Position numbers and translations under genes: made by a program | Shown here: piece by piece, positions 17,432 through 26,056 of the stretch | Numbering within the stretch: the stretch's first letter is position 1 | Layout of the letters: the number at the start of each line of letters is the position of its first letter | Notes under the pieces: model-generated | Told to the model about the DNA's origin: nothing | Seen by the model: the letters and a program-made list of their open reading frames with translations, nothing else | Databases searched by the model: none | Assembly: GCF_000269985.1 (NCBI RefSeq) | Contig: NC_016109.1 | Coordinates: forward strand, 6,227,001 to 6,291,000 | Length of the DNA stretch: 64,000 nucleotides | Direction: 5' to 3' | DNA from: Kitasatospora setae KM-6054 | GTDB taxonomy: Bacteria; Actinomycetota; Actinomycetes; Streptomycetales; Streptomycetaceae

Positions 17432-17460
17432 GGGCGTTGCCCGCGCGGGGCGGCGCGCCG

Positions 17461-18372
17461 TCAGCCGGGGGCGGTGTGGCCGAGGAGGAAGTGGGCGCGG
17501 GTGGGGCGGCCGCGGGTGGGGGCGGGGTGGGCGAGGGTGGTGGCGAGGGAGGTGAGGGCGGCGCGGGTGAGGGCGAGTTCGGGGGCGGGGAGGGCGGTGA
17601 GGTCGGTGAAGGTGATCAGGGGGGTGCGGGTGGGGGCCTCGTGGAGGCCGCCGAAGAGGGAGTCCTCCAGGGCGTCCCAGCTGTGGTGGCCGAGGAGCGG
17701 GGGGTCGAGGGGGAGGGCGTGGCGGATGGCGTCGAACAGGGCGGCGCGGGTGGCGACGCCGGTGGTGTCGACCGGGTAGTGCCGGGAGGGGGCGAGGTCG
17801 GCGCGGGCGCGGGGGAGGTCGCGCGGGTGCAGCAGGGTGACCGGGGGCAGCGCGAAGCGGCCCGCGCGCCAGGCGGGGAACGGGGGGTGGTCGGCGGTGC
17901 GGGAGCCGGCGGTGGCCAGGGCGGTGGTGAACTCGCGGGCCAGGTCGGTCAGTTCGGCGTGCAGCCGGTCGTACGGGTGGTGCTCGGTGGCGGGGGACGG
18001 GACCCAGTCGGTGCGGGAGGCGCAGTGCACGGCGACCGTGTCGGGAGTGGGGAAGGTGAAGGTCAGGGTGCGTTCCAGGCCCTGCGGGTAGAGGTCGAGG
18101 GCGTACGGGGTGCGGTAGCGGAAGGCGGCGAGCAGCTGGTCGAGCTCTTCCAGGACGGCGGAGAGGTCGTAGGAGACGTCGAAGTGCCAGCGCGCGCCGA
18201 AACCGCCCGCCCCGGCGGCCGCGTCGGTGGCGGCGAGGTCGGCGCAGCCGATCAGGGCGAGGGCGGGGTGGTCGTACGGCGGCTCGTCCAGCGGGTCGAG
18301 CGCCTCCGGCGGCGCGGGTGCGGTGGGCGGCCGGAGGCGGACGTGGAAGCGGACGGGATCGGGCACGGGCAC
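17461..18372 (-). CDS. Hypothetical protein with C-terminal barstar-like domain
   Basis: 303-residue protein. The C-terminal 100 residues (about 199-297) resemble barstar, the barnase inhibitor: YPVDTTGVATRAALFDAI, then SWDALEDSLFGGL, then PLITFTDLTAL, matching the barstar order (helix, W-D-A-L-x-D-x-L helix, beta strand). The N-terminal 190 residues are not recognised. The start is GTG 18372, 9 bases after the stop of the upstream TerD-type gene, so the two are probably cotranscribed. A role as a ribonuclease inhibitor or immunity protein is inference; no barnase-like gene is next to it. Confidence 0.6.
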   Translation of the reverse strand: MPVPDPVRFHVRLRPPTAPAPPEALDPLDEPPYDHPALALIGCADLAATDAAAGAGGFGARWHFDVSYDLSAVLEELDQLLAAFRYRTPYALDLYPQGLERTLTFTFPTPDTVAVHCASRTDWVPSPATEHHPYDRLHAELTDLAREFTTALATAGSRTADHPPFPAWRAGRFALPPVTLLHPRDLPRARADLAPSRHYPVDTTGVATRAALFDAIRHALPLDPPLLGHHSWDALEDSLFGGLHEAPTRTPLITFTDLTALPAPELALTRAALTSLATTLAHPAPTRGRPTRAHFLLGHTAPG

Positions 18373-18381
18373 GGGCGGGGG

Positions 18382-19614
18382 TCAGAGCATCGCGGCGGCG
18401 GGCTTGACCATGCTGCGGGCGGTCTTGGCGTCGACGTACTCGCCGAGCGCGGTCATCACCCACTCGCCGGAGAACTGGCGGACCAGCTTGCACATCGCGA
18501 CGCCGGTGTGCGGCTCGGACTGGGCCAGGTCGAAGCGGACCAGCTCCTCCTCGGTGGACGGGTCGACCAGCCGGCAGTACGCGTTCTTGATGTCGGTGAA
18601 CTTCTGCCCGGAGAAGGAGTTGACCACGAAGACCAGGCCGCAGACCTCCGGCGGCAGGCCGCCCAGGTGCACGGTGATCGACTCGTCGTCGCCGCCGCCC
18701 TTGCCGGTCAGGTTGTCGCCGGAGTGGGCGATCGCGCCGTTGAACACCGACAGCTTCATGAACCAGGCGGTGTCGAGCTTCTCGCGCTTGGCGTCGAAGG
18801 CGATCACCGAGGCGTCCAGGTCGATGTTGCGGCCGCGCCCGGCGGGCTCCCAGCCGAGGCCCATCCGGACCGAGGCGAGGCACGGCCGGCCGGCCTTCTC
18901 CAGCGAGACCGAGCCGCCCTTGACCAGGTTGACCCGGCCCTTGTCGAGGGTGATCTTGCCGACCGCGGGCGAGCCGGACGGCATCGGCGGCGGGGACGAC
19001 GGGGCGGCGGGCGCCTGCGGGGCGGCGGCCGGCACCGGCGGGGCGGACGGCGGCGCGGCCGGGGCCGCGGGGGCCTGCGGCGCGGCGGCGGTGGCCGCGG
19101 CCGGGGGCGCGTCCTCGACCGAGACGCCGAAGTCGGTGGCGATGCCCGCCAGCCCGTCCGCGTACCCCTGGCCGACCGCGCGGACCTTCCACTCGGCGCC
19201 GCGCCGGTAGACCTCGACGACGACCAGGGCGGTCTCCCGGGTCAGCCGCGGCGGGGTGAAGGTGAACAGCTCGCGGCCGGTGTCGGCGTCCCGCACGGTC
19301 GCGGTCGGCTCGGTGCCGGCGAAGGTCGCCCGCTGGTCGTCGAGCGAGGCGGTGACCACGATCCGGGAGATCTCGCCGGGCACCGCCGCGGTGTCCACCG
19401 CGATCGCGTCCGGCGTCGCGCCGGAGCCCGGGCGGTGCGTCACGCCGGGCCCCTGCGGGGCGTTGAAGAACACGAAGTCGGCGTCCGAACGGACCTTGCC
19501 GGCCGCCGTCAACAGCAGCCCCGACACGTCCAGTCGCTTGGGTGCGGTGACCTCGACCACCACCCGGGCCGAGCCCAGGGACGCGTTGCCGCCCTGCACC
19601 AGAACCGTCGTCAC
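18382..19614 (-). CDS. TerD-family protein with two TerD-like domains
   Basis: 410 residues. The N-terminal half (1-165: VLVQGGNASLG, SDADFVFFNAP, VRAVGQGYADGLAGIATDFG) and the C-terminal half (226-405: VNLVKGGSVSLEK, GRNIDLDASVIAFD, HSGDNLTGKGGGDDE) are both TerD-like, joined by a Pro/Ala-rich linker at about 168-225. TerD domains bind calcium through acidic loops such as DLDASV and SGDN/GDDE, which are present in the second domain. The family is linked to tellurite, stress and phage resistance; the biochemical role is unsettled. The GTG start has a strong GAGGAGGAG RBS. The barstar-like gene follows directly. Confidence 0.88.
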   Translation of the reverse strand: MTTVLVQGGNASLGSARVVVEVTAPKRLDVSGLLLTAAGKVRSDADFVFFNAPQGPGVTHRPGSGATPDAIAVDTAAVPGEISRIVVTASLDDQRATFAGTEPTATVRDADTGRELFTFTPPRLTRETALVVVEVYRRGAEWKVRAVGQGYADGLAGIATDFGVSVEDAPPAAATAAAPQAPAAPAAPPSAPPVPAAAPQAPAAPSSPPPMPSGSPAVGKITLDKGRVNLVKGGSVSLEKAGRPCLASVRMGLGWEPAGRGRNIDLDASVIAFDAKREKLDTAWFMKLSVFNGAIAHSGDNLTGKGGGDDESITVHLGGLPPEVCGLVFVVNSFSGQKFTDIKNAYCRLVDPSTEEELVRFDLAQSEPHTGVAMCKLVRQFSGEWVMTALGEYVDAKTARSMVKPAAAML

Positions 19615-19740
19615 GTGCTCCTCCTCTGATCGCCGCTCGCCCAGAGCCTAGCCAAACCGTTCCGCCCGGCGGGGTTCGCCGCGAGCGAATCCGGCCCGAA
19701 CACGCTTGCCCGGCCGGGCGGGCTCGGCGAGCATGCGGGC

Positions 19741-22236
19741 ATGCCAGCACTGCAACGATCCGAAGCGACTGTCCGTGCCCGCCTGCTGGAGGTCGACGGC
19801 TACCACGTCGACCTCGACCTGACCCGGGGCCCGGACCGGTTCGGCAGCACCACCGTGATCCGGTTCCGGTGCGCCGAGCCGGGCGCCGACAGCTTCGTCG
19901 ACGTCGACCCCGCCGTCCTGCGCTCCGCCGTCCTCAACGGGCGGCCGCTGGACCCGGCCGCCCTGGACGGCAACCGGCTCGCGCTGCCCGGCCTGCGGGC
20001 CGAGAACGAGCTGCGGGTCGACGCCGAGATGCGCTACTCGCGCACCGGCGAGGGCCTGCACCGCTACACCGACCCGGCCGACGACGCGGTGTACGTGTAC
20101 GCCACCTGCGGACCCGACCTGGCCGCCAAGGTGTTCGCCTGCTTCGACCAGCCCGACCTGAAGGCCCCGTTCACCCTCACCGCCACCGCCCCCGAGGACT
20201 GGACCCTGGTCGGCAACGGCGCCGAGGTCTCCGGCGAGAAGGGGAGTTGGGAGTTCGCGCCGACCAAGCCGATCTCCACCTACCTGTTCACCGTGGTCGG
20301 CGGCCCGCTGCACTCGGTGCGCGGCGAGCACGACGGCATCCCGCTCGGCCTGCACGCCCGCCGCTCGCTCGCCGCCGAACTCGACCGCGAGGCGGCCGAG
20401 TTGTTCGAGGTCACTGCGGCCTCGCTGGACCGGCTGCACGAACTCTTCGACGAGCGCTACCCGTTCGGCGAGTACCACCAGGCGTTCGTCCCCGAGTTCA
20501 ACTGGGGCGCGATGGAGAACCCCGGCTGCGTGGTCTTCCGCGACGAGATGCTGTTCCGCTCCCCGGCCACCCACGACGAGCGCGAACGCCGCGCCATGGT
20601 GGTCTGCCACGAGATGGCCCACATGTGGTTCGGCGACCTCGTCACCATGCGCTGGTGGGACGACCTGTGGCTGAACGAGTCCTTCGCCGAGATGCTCGGC
20701 TACCGGATCGCCGCCGAGGCCACCCGCTTCACCGGCACCTGGACCGGCTTCTCCGCCCAGCGCAAGGGCTGGGGCTACGACGCCGACCAGCGCGCCTCCA
20801 CCCACCCGGTGGCCGGCAACGGCACCCGCTCGGTCGCCGAGGCGATGGTCAACTTCGACGGCATCTCCTACGCCAAGGGCGCCTCCGCGCTGCGCCAGCT
20901 CGTCGCCTGGCTCGGCGACGACGCCTTCTTCGCCGGCCTGAACGCGTACTTCGCCGACCACCTCTACGGCAACGCCGAACTCCCGGACTTCCTCGCCGCG
21001 CTGAGCGCCAGCAGCGGCCGCGACGTGCCCGGCTGGGCGGACGCCTGGCTGCGCACCAGCGGCGTCGACACGCTGCGCGCCGAGACCGAGCGGGCCGCCG
21101 ACGGCACCCTCACCGCGCTCACCGTCGTCAACGAGGGCAGCCGGCCGCACCTGATCGAGGTCGGCGGCTACCGGGTCGAGGACGGCCGGGTCGTCCCGGC
21201 CGGCCGCGCCGCCGTCGAACTCGGCCCCGGCCGCCGGGTCGCCGTCCCCGCCCCGGTCGAGGCCGGCGCCACCCTGGTCGTCCCCAACGACGGCGACCTC
21301 ACCTGGGCCAAGATCCGCCTGGACGAGCACAGTTGGCGCGCGGTGCGGGAGTCGCTGTCCGCGATCGAGGACGACGTCACCCGCGCCGTCCTGTGGGAGC
21401 ACGCCCGCGACCTCGTCCGGGACGCCGAGGTCGACCCCGCGGTCTACCTCGACCTGATGGAACGCCACCTGCCCGCCGAGACCTCCGACAGCATCGTCGA
21501 ACGCGTCCTCACCTTCGCCCGCGCCTTCGTCGTCGCCCGCTACCTGCCCGCCGCCCGCCGCGCGGACGGCCTGGCCGCCGTCAGCCGCACCGCCCGGGCC
21601 CTGCTGGCCGGCGGCGGCAGCGAGGGCATCCGGCTGGCCGCGCTCCGGGCCGCCGTCGAGAGCAGCGGCGGCGACGCCCAACTCGCCGAACTGCGCGGCT
21701 GGCTGGCCGGCGACGGGCTCCCCGGCGGGCTGACCCTCGGACCGGAACTGCGCTGGGCCGCGATCGCCCGACTCGCCGCGCTCGGCCACGCCGACGAGGA
21801 CGCGATCGCCGCCGAGGAAGCCCGCGACCCGGGCAGCGAAGCCGAGTTCGGCGCCGCCAGGGCCCGGGCCGCCCGACCCGGGGAGGCCGCCAAGGCCGCC
21901 GCCTGGGACCTGCTCTTCACCCCCGACGCCGTCTCCAACCGGATCCTGGAGGCCACCGCCCGCGGCTTCTGGGCCTCCGGCGACCCCGAACGGCAGACCG
22001 GCTACGCGCTGCGCTTCTTCGAGCGGATCACCGAGGCCGCCGACCGCAGCGACACCGTCACCCGGCTGCTCGGCCAGAACCTCTTCCCCGACGCCGAAGC
22101 CACCCCCGAGGCGGTCGCGGCGGCGGAGGCCGTCCTCGCCGACCCCGCGCTGACGCCCGCGCTGCGGCGCAACCTCGCCGACTCCGCGGACGATCTGCGG
22201 CGGACCCGGGCCGTGCGGGTCGCCTTCGGCGGGTAG
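19741..22236 (+). CDS. pepN: Aminopeptidase N (M1 metallopeptidase)
   Basis: Cytosolic zinc aminopeptidase (831 residues) that removes N-terminal amino acids from peptides. The substrate-anchoring GAMEN motif is at 256-260. The zinc site is HEMAH (290-294) with the third ligand E313 in WLNESFAE, at the standard spacing. The C-terminal ERAP1-like helical domain ends ...RAVRVAFGG. It starts at ATG 19741 and is divergent from the TerD gene. The last 126 bases, including the stop, are repeated three more times downstream. Confidence 0.97.
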   Translation: MPALQRSEATVRARLLEVDGYHVDLDLTRGPDRFGSTTVIRFRCAEPGADSFVDVDPAVLRSAVLNGRPLDPAALDGNRLALPGLRAENELRVDAEMRYSRTGEGLHRYTDPADDAVYVYATCGPDLAAKVFACFDQPDLKAPFTLTATAPEDWTLVGNGAEVSGEKGSWEFAPTKPISTYLFTVVGGPLHSVRGEHDGIPLGLHARRSLAAELDREAAELFEVTAASLDRLHELFDERYPFGEYHQAFVPEFNWGAMENPGCVVFRDEMLFRSPATHDERERRAMVVCHEMAHMWFGDLVTMRWWDDLWLNESFAEMLGYRIAAEATRFTGTWTGFSAQRKGWGYDADQRASTHPVAGNGTRSVAEAMVNFDGISYAKGASALRQLVAWLGDDAFFAGLNAYFADHLYGNAELPDFLAALSASSGRDVPGWADAWLRTSGVDTLRAETERAADGTLTALTVVNEGSRPHLIEVGGYRVEDGRVVPAGRAAVELGPGRRVAVPAPVEAGATLVVPNDGDLTWAKIRLDEHSWRAVRESLSAIEDDVTRAVLWEHARDLVRDAEVDPAVYLDLMERHLPAETSDSIVERVLTFARAFVVARYLPAARRADGLAAVSRTARALLAGGGSEGIRLAALRAAVESSGGDAQLAELRGWLAGDGLPGGLTLGPELRWAAIARLAALGHADEDAIAAEEARDPGSEAEFGAARARAARPGEAAKAAAWDLLFTPDAVSNRILEATARGFWASGDPERQTGYALRFFERITEAADRSDTVTRLLGQNLFPDAEATPEAVAAAEAVLADPALTPALRRNLADSADDLRRTRAVRVAFGG

Positions 22237-22707
22237 CGGGTGGCGGGTGGCGGGTGGCGGGTGGCGGGTGGCGGGGGACGGGGGGCGGTCGCGGCGGCGG
22301 AGGCCGTCCTCGCCGACCCCGCGCTGACGCCCGCGCTGCGGCGCAACCTCGCCGACTCCGCGGACGACCTGCGGCGGACCCGGGCCGTGCGGGTCGCCTT
22401 CGGCGGGTAGCGGGTAGCGGGTAGCGGGTGGCGGGTGGCGGGTGGCGGGGGGCGGTCGCGGCGGCGGAGGCCGTCCTCGCCGACCCCGCGCTGACGCCCG
22501 CGCTGCGGCGCAACCTCGCCGACTCCACGGACGACCTGCGGCGGACCCGGGCCGTGCGGGTCGCCTTCGGCGGGTAGCGGGTGGCGGGTGGCGGGGGGCG
22601 GTCGCGGCGGCGGAGGCCGTCCTCGCCGGCCCCGCGCTGCGGCGCAACCTTGCCGACTCCGCGGACGACCTGCGGCGGACCCGGGCCGTGCGGGTCGCCT
22701 TCGGCGG
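22111..22707 (+). repeat. Tandem amplification of the pepN 3' end (about 3.8 copies)
   Basis: Copy 1 (22111-22236) is the real end of pepN. Copies 2-4 begin at 22285, 22452 and 22598 (offsets 174, 167 and 146). They are nearly identical: copy 3 has one G-to-A change and copy 4 has a 12-base internal deletion and no stop. Each retains the reading frame for AVAAAEAVLADPAL but none has a start codon or RBS. Copies are separated by arrays of a G-rich heptamer. The stretch 22237-22786 holds no gene apart from this array. Confidence 0.95.
22231..22592 (+). repeat. GGGTGGC/GGGTAGC heptamer arrays with G-quadruplex potential
   Basis: Three arrays follow the first three copies of the pepN tail: 22231-22272 (one GGGTAGC and five GGGTGGC), 22405-22446 (three and three) and 22572-22592 (one and two). 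The stop codon TAG lies in the first heptamer of each. Runs of GGG at 7-base intervals on the sense strand meet the usual four-tract G-quadruplex pattern with 4-base loops. Confidence 0.9.
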
Positions 22708-22786
22708 GCGCGCGGGAACGGCGGGTGGGCGCGGCTTCCGGGCCGCAGCCGCCCGCCGTTGCCCGGGTCGCCGGGCGGCCCGTTGC

Positions 22787-23812
22787 TCAGGCGAAGGTGC
22801 CGCGGGCGGCGAGGGCGCGGGCGGTGGGGAGGGCGAACGCGGAGGCGGTCCAGGTCTCGGTGGCGGCGGGGGGCTGGACGGTGGCCGCGCCGGTGACGGT
22901 GAAGGTGTAGGTGCCGGGGCGGAGCGGGAGGTCCGGCGGGGTGGTGAAGCGGTAGACCAGGGTGTCCCGTTCGAGGGCGATGGTGGGGACCGCGCCCGGC
23001 AGGTCGCTGGCGGGGGCGGTGCCGGGGAGGGTGCCGGGGCGGTTGAGGCGCAGTTCGACCTGGAGGGCGGTCATCGCCTCGTCCAGGGTGAGCCGCAGGG
23101 TGTGCCGGGTGCCGGTGGGGCCCAGGGCGTCCACCAGGGTCTCGCCGCGCAGGGTGCGGGACGGCGGGGCGGACGGCGGGGGCGTGCCGGTCGACGGCGG
23201 GGAGGCGGGGGGCGCCGACGGGCGCGGGCCCAGGCTCGCGGACGGGCTGACGGCCGGGCTCGCGGACGGGCTCGGGGCCAGCGAGACCGGGCGGACCGGC
23301 CCGCTCCCGGGCGGCGGGGCGCTCGCGGGGGCGCTCGCGGACGGGCCCGGGCCGGTCGCGGCGGTCGGCCCGGCGGCCGACGGCGCGGAGGTGGCGGCGG
23401 ACGCCGGAACGGCGGCGGAGGCCGTGGCCGGGTGCGGCTCGGGGTCCTGGGCGCCGGAGCGGTGCGGGCCCGGGGTGGGGGAGTCGCCGATGCCGGGGAC
23501 GGGCGCGGCCTGCACGGTCGGCGCGGGCGCGGACGCGGAGCCGGCGCTCCCGCCGGGGGTGGCGTCCGCGCTGGGCTCCGGGCTGGGGACGGGCGGGCCG
23601 CCGACGGTCACGCCGATCCGGCGGGCGATCTGCTGCTGCTCGTTCAGCAGCCAGGTGGTGGCCAGGCTGATCCCGATCACGGTGGACATCGCCATCGCGG
23701 CGCCGGAGAACCGGATGGTGGGCAGCCGCAGCCGCCCGCCGAAGGGTCCGGGGCGGCCGTGCCGTCCCGACCGGCCCGTGGGCACGGGCCTGGAGTGCTC
23801 GCGGAGCGCCAC
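22787..23812 (-). CDS. Membrane-anchored Pro/Ala/Ser-rich protein
   Basis: 341 residues from GTG 23812, chosen for the RBS AAGGGGAG just upstream; the open frame extends further but without an RBS. A basic N-terminus leads to one membrane helix (about 36-56: SGAAMAMSTVIGISLATTW). Then comes a disordered Pro/Ala/Ser/Gly region of about 170 residues, then a folded C-terminal domain (TLRLTLDEAMTALQVELRL; YRFTTPPDLPLRPGTYTFTV) with beta-sandwich character. No enzyme motif is seen. Possibly an envelope-exposed sensor or structural protein; function unknown. Confidence 0.65.
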   Translation of the reverse strand: MALREHSRPVPTGRSGRHGRPGPFGGRLRLPTIRFSGAAMAMSTVIGISLATTWLLNEQQQIARRIGVTVGGPPVPSPEPSADATPGGSAGSASAPAPTVQAAPVPGIGDSPTPGPHRSGAQDPEPHPATASAAVPASAATSAPSAAGPTAATGPGPSASAPASAPPPGSGPVRPVSLAPSPSASPAVSPSASLGPRPSAPPASPPSTGTPPPSAPPSRTLRGETLVDALGPTGTRHTLRLTLDEAMTALQVELRLNRPGTLPGTAPASDLPGAVPTIALERDTLVYRFTTPPDLPLRPGTYTFTVTGAATVQPPAATETWTASAFALPTARALAARGTFA

Positions 23813-24119
23813 CGGGCTCCCCTTCCTGGTCACAGGTCCGCACGCGACGCCGCACCCCGCGCGCCGGCCCGGACGGGCCCGGACGAACGGGGCGGGAGGG
23901 ACGAGACTACCAGCGGTCTGACGGACCGCCAGATCCCGGGCGAAACCCATGGGTCAAATCGAGTCCCGTTCGGCGAGGGCGAGTTGGCGCACCACGGCGC
24001 GGCGGCGGTGGCATGAAACGGCCAGCCGCAACACCCCGTGCAACCCCCTGCAACCATTGCGGGAGGGGGGTGCGCCGGAGCACGCTGGAGCGGTACCCAG
24101 CCGCTTCGGAGCGACCGTC

Positions 24120-24620
24120 ATGCCGTGCGACCCCCTGTCCGCCCCTTCCGACCCGCCGACCGCCGCCACCCCCACGGGCGGCAGCCGGAGCGGAGCCGTC
24201 GCACCCCCCGCGACGGTGGAGGAAGTGCTGGAGCTGCGGATCGCGTTGGACCAGGACCTGGTCGGTGAAGTGCGCACCCGTTTCCGTTACGCGGCCGCCG
24301 CCCCGTACGAGGTGCGCCTCACCTTCCACCTGGGACGTCCCGACGAAGCGGACTGGGTATTCTCCCGTGACCTGCTGCGCGACGGCCTGCAGGCGCTCAG
24401 CGGGCAGGGCGACGTCAAGCTGTGGCCCGCGCAGTGCCCCTGCCACGGGCCGACCCTGCACCTGGCCCTGCAGTCCCCGCACGGCAGCGCCCTGCTGGAG
24501 GCGTCGCAGCCGCAGGTGCGGGCCTGGCTGGAACGCACCTACCGCGTGGTGCCGGACGGCAGCATCGAGGAACTCCTGCCGAGCGACGAGGAGTTGGCCG
24601 AGCTGCTGGCCGGCGGCTGA
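24120..24620 (+). CDS. SsgA-like protein (SALP), sporulation/cell division regulator
   Basis: 166 residues. The core (about 38-160) matches the SsgA/SsgB family restricted to morphologically complex actinobacteria: TRFRYAAAAPYEVRLTFHLG, WVFSRDLLRDGLQALSGQGDVKLWP, and SSP-like LALQSPHGSALLEAS followed by VRAWLERTYRVVP. Family members steer septum site selection and peptidoglycan remodelling in aerial hyphae. ATG 24120 has GGAG 9 bases upstream. The 3' end overlaps the convergent GAF regulator gene by 82 bases. Which SALP subgroup it belongs to cannot be told by eye. Confidence 0.88.
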   Translation: MPCDPLSAPSDPPTAATPTGGSRSGAVAPPATVEEVLELRIALDQDLVGEVRTRFRYAAAAPYEVRLTFHLGRPDEADWVFSRDLLRDGLQALSGQGDVKLWPAQCPCHGPTLHLALQSPHGSALLEASQPQVRAWLERTYRVVPDGSIEELLPSDEELAELLAGG

Positions 24621-25867
24621 CGGGGGCCCGGCAGCCGCCGGACGCCGCGGGCCAGGTCGGCCCGGAGCGCCCGGACGGTCGGCGAGAGCGAGCCGGGCAG
24701 CAGGTCGTGCGGCTCGTCCGGGCCGAGCACGACGACCCCGGCGCAGTTCGCCAGCCGGTACGGGCGGGCTTCCAGCAGGGCGCCCAAGTGGCGCCTCAGC
24801 CGCGAGAGTTCGGCCCGGACGGTGACCGTGCGGGCCGGGTCGGCGAACAGCGCGTCGGCGAGCTGCGCGGCGCTCAGGCCGTCCCGGTGCAGGGCCAGCA
24901 GCAGGAGCAGTTCGGCGTGCCGCGGGCTCGGGGTGTGCGACCAGGCGCCCGCGCTGCCGCGCACCCGCAGTTCGGGGCTCCCCGGGCGGCGCAGGTCCAG
25001 CTCCAGCTCGGCCGACTCGGCCTGTTCGGCGAGTTCGGCCGGCCGCGGCAGCGACGGGCGGACCAGCCAGCCGTCGGCCAGCGGCTCCACCGCGCACTCG
25101 CCCAGCGTCGGCACCCAGCGGACCCCGCCGGCGCCCCAGCTCTCCGGCGGCAGCGCGAGCCGGGGCGGCCCGGGCACGCCCACCGCGGCGGCCGTCCAGC
25201 CCGAGCCGTCCACCACCAGCGCCGGGCCGCCGAAGCGGGCCAGCAGCGGCACCGCGACGGTGCGCAGCCGGTGCAGCGCCTCCAGGTGGCCGGCCCGCAG
25301 CTCGGTCTCGGCCAGCCGGGCCGCCGTCACGGTCAGCTGCCGCAGGTAGGGGTGGCCTTCGGCGGCCGGGCCGCTCAGGTTCACCACGCCCGCCAGCCGG
25401 CCGGTGCGCGGGTCGCGGACCGGCACCGCCACGCAGCTCCAGCCGCGGTGGCTGTGCAGGTAGTGCTCGACCGAGTGGACGGTGCTCGGGCGGGCGGTGC
25501 GGGCGGCCAGGCCGATGCCGTTGGTGCCGACCTCGTCCTCCGACCAGAGCGCGCCGGGGCCGAAGCCCAGCGTGTCGGCGTCCCGTTTCAGCCGGTGCTC
25601 GCCGTCCCACCACAGGATCCGGGCCTTCGGGTCGGCCAGCGCGAACACCACCGGCGCGCAGTCGTCGGCCGGGAAGAGCGTGGAGCGCAGCACCGGCAGC
25701 ACCTGCGCCAGGCCGACCGTGCGGCGGGCCTCCTCCAGCTCGGCCGGTTGCAGCCGGGGGACCTCGCGGGTGCGTTCCTGGTCCAGTCCGAGCCGGCGCA
25801 GCCGCGCCCAGGAGTCGCCTATCTCCGACCGGGTGGGCGGTGTCTCGCCGCCTCCGCTCCGCCGCAT
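24539..25867 (-). CDS. GAF-domain transcriptional regulator
   Basis: 442 residues. The N-terminal region has the SWARLRRLGLD motif typical of Streptomyces GAF regulators. It is followed by a GAF sensor (about 55-185: LWWDGEHRLKRDADTLGFGPGALWSE in part, DEVGTNGIGLAARTARP, VHSVEHYLHSHRGWSCVAVPV) as in the sensor half of AcoR/NtrC-like activators. There is no AAA+ domain. The C-terminal part (about 330-400: LLLLLALHRDGLSAAQLADALF, TVRAELSRLRRHLG) looks like a winged-helix output domain. ATG 25867 was chosen for its position after a G-rich RBS. It overlaps the SsgA-like gene tail to tail, so antisense effects on that gene are possible. Confidence 0.78.
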   Translation of the reverse strand: MRRSGGGETPPTRSEIGDSWARLRRLGLDQERTREVPRLQPAELEEARRTVGLAQVLPVLRSTLFPADDCAPVVFALADPKARILWWDGEHRLKRDADTLGFGPGALWSEDEVGTNGIGLAARTARPSTVHSVEHYLHSHRGWSCVAVPVRDPRTGRLAGVVNLSGPAAEGHPYLRQLTVTAARLAETELRAGHLEALHRLRTVAVPLLARFGGPALVVDGSGWTAAAVGVPGPPRLALPPESWGAGGVRWVPTLGECAVEPLADGWLVRPSLPRPAELAEQAESAELELDLRRPGSPELRVRGSAGAWSHTPSPRHAELLLLLALHRDGLSAAQLADALFADPARTVTVRAELSRLRRHLGALLEARPYRLANCAGVVVLGPDEPHDLLPGSLSPTVRALRADLARGVRRLPGPRQPPASSSANSSSLGRSSSMLPSGTTR

Positions 25868-25993
25868 CCCTGCCCCCCGTCTCCCTGTTCGATCTGCCAG
25901 CCTAAGGGCGGCTGAACGGGACACGCCGAAGCGGGAAAAAAGACTCGCTCGGGGTTCCGGGGATGAGCGAAACTGGTCTGTTTCCCATGTTCA

Positions 25994-26050
25994 CGCCCCC
26001 CGCGCCCCCCGCGCCCCCCGCGCGCGCCGGGGGCGCCGGGGGCGCCGGAG
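25994..26050 (-). terminator. C/G-tract hairpin with 9-bp repeats after the M56 gene
   Basis: CGCCCCCCG three times, then the complementary GCCGGGGGC type twice, forming an imperfect long hairpin directly after the M56 peptidase stop (minus strand). The interval 25868-26056 otherwise holds only the upstream region of the GAF regulator gene. Confidence 0.55.
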
Positions 26051-26056
26051 GCCGGC

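Noticed and set aside
22237-22786. Possible short genes or a CRISPR-like array after pepN
   Set aside because: Units are degenerate copies of the pepN tail separated by heptamers, without starts, RBS or unique spacers.
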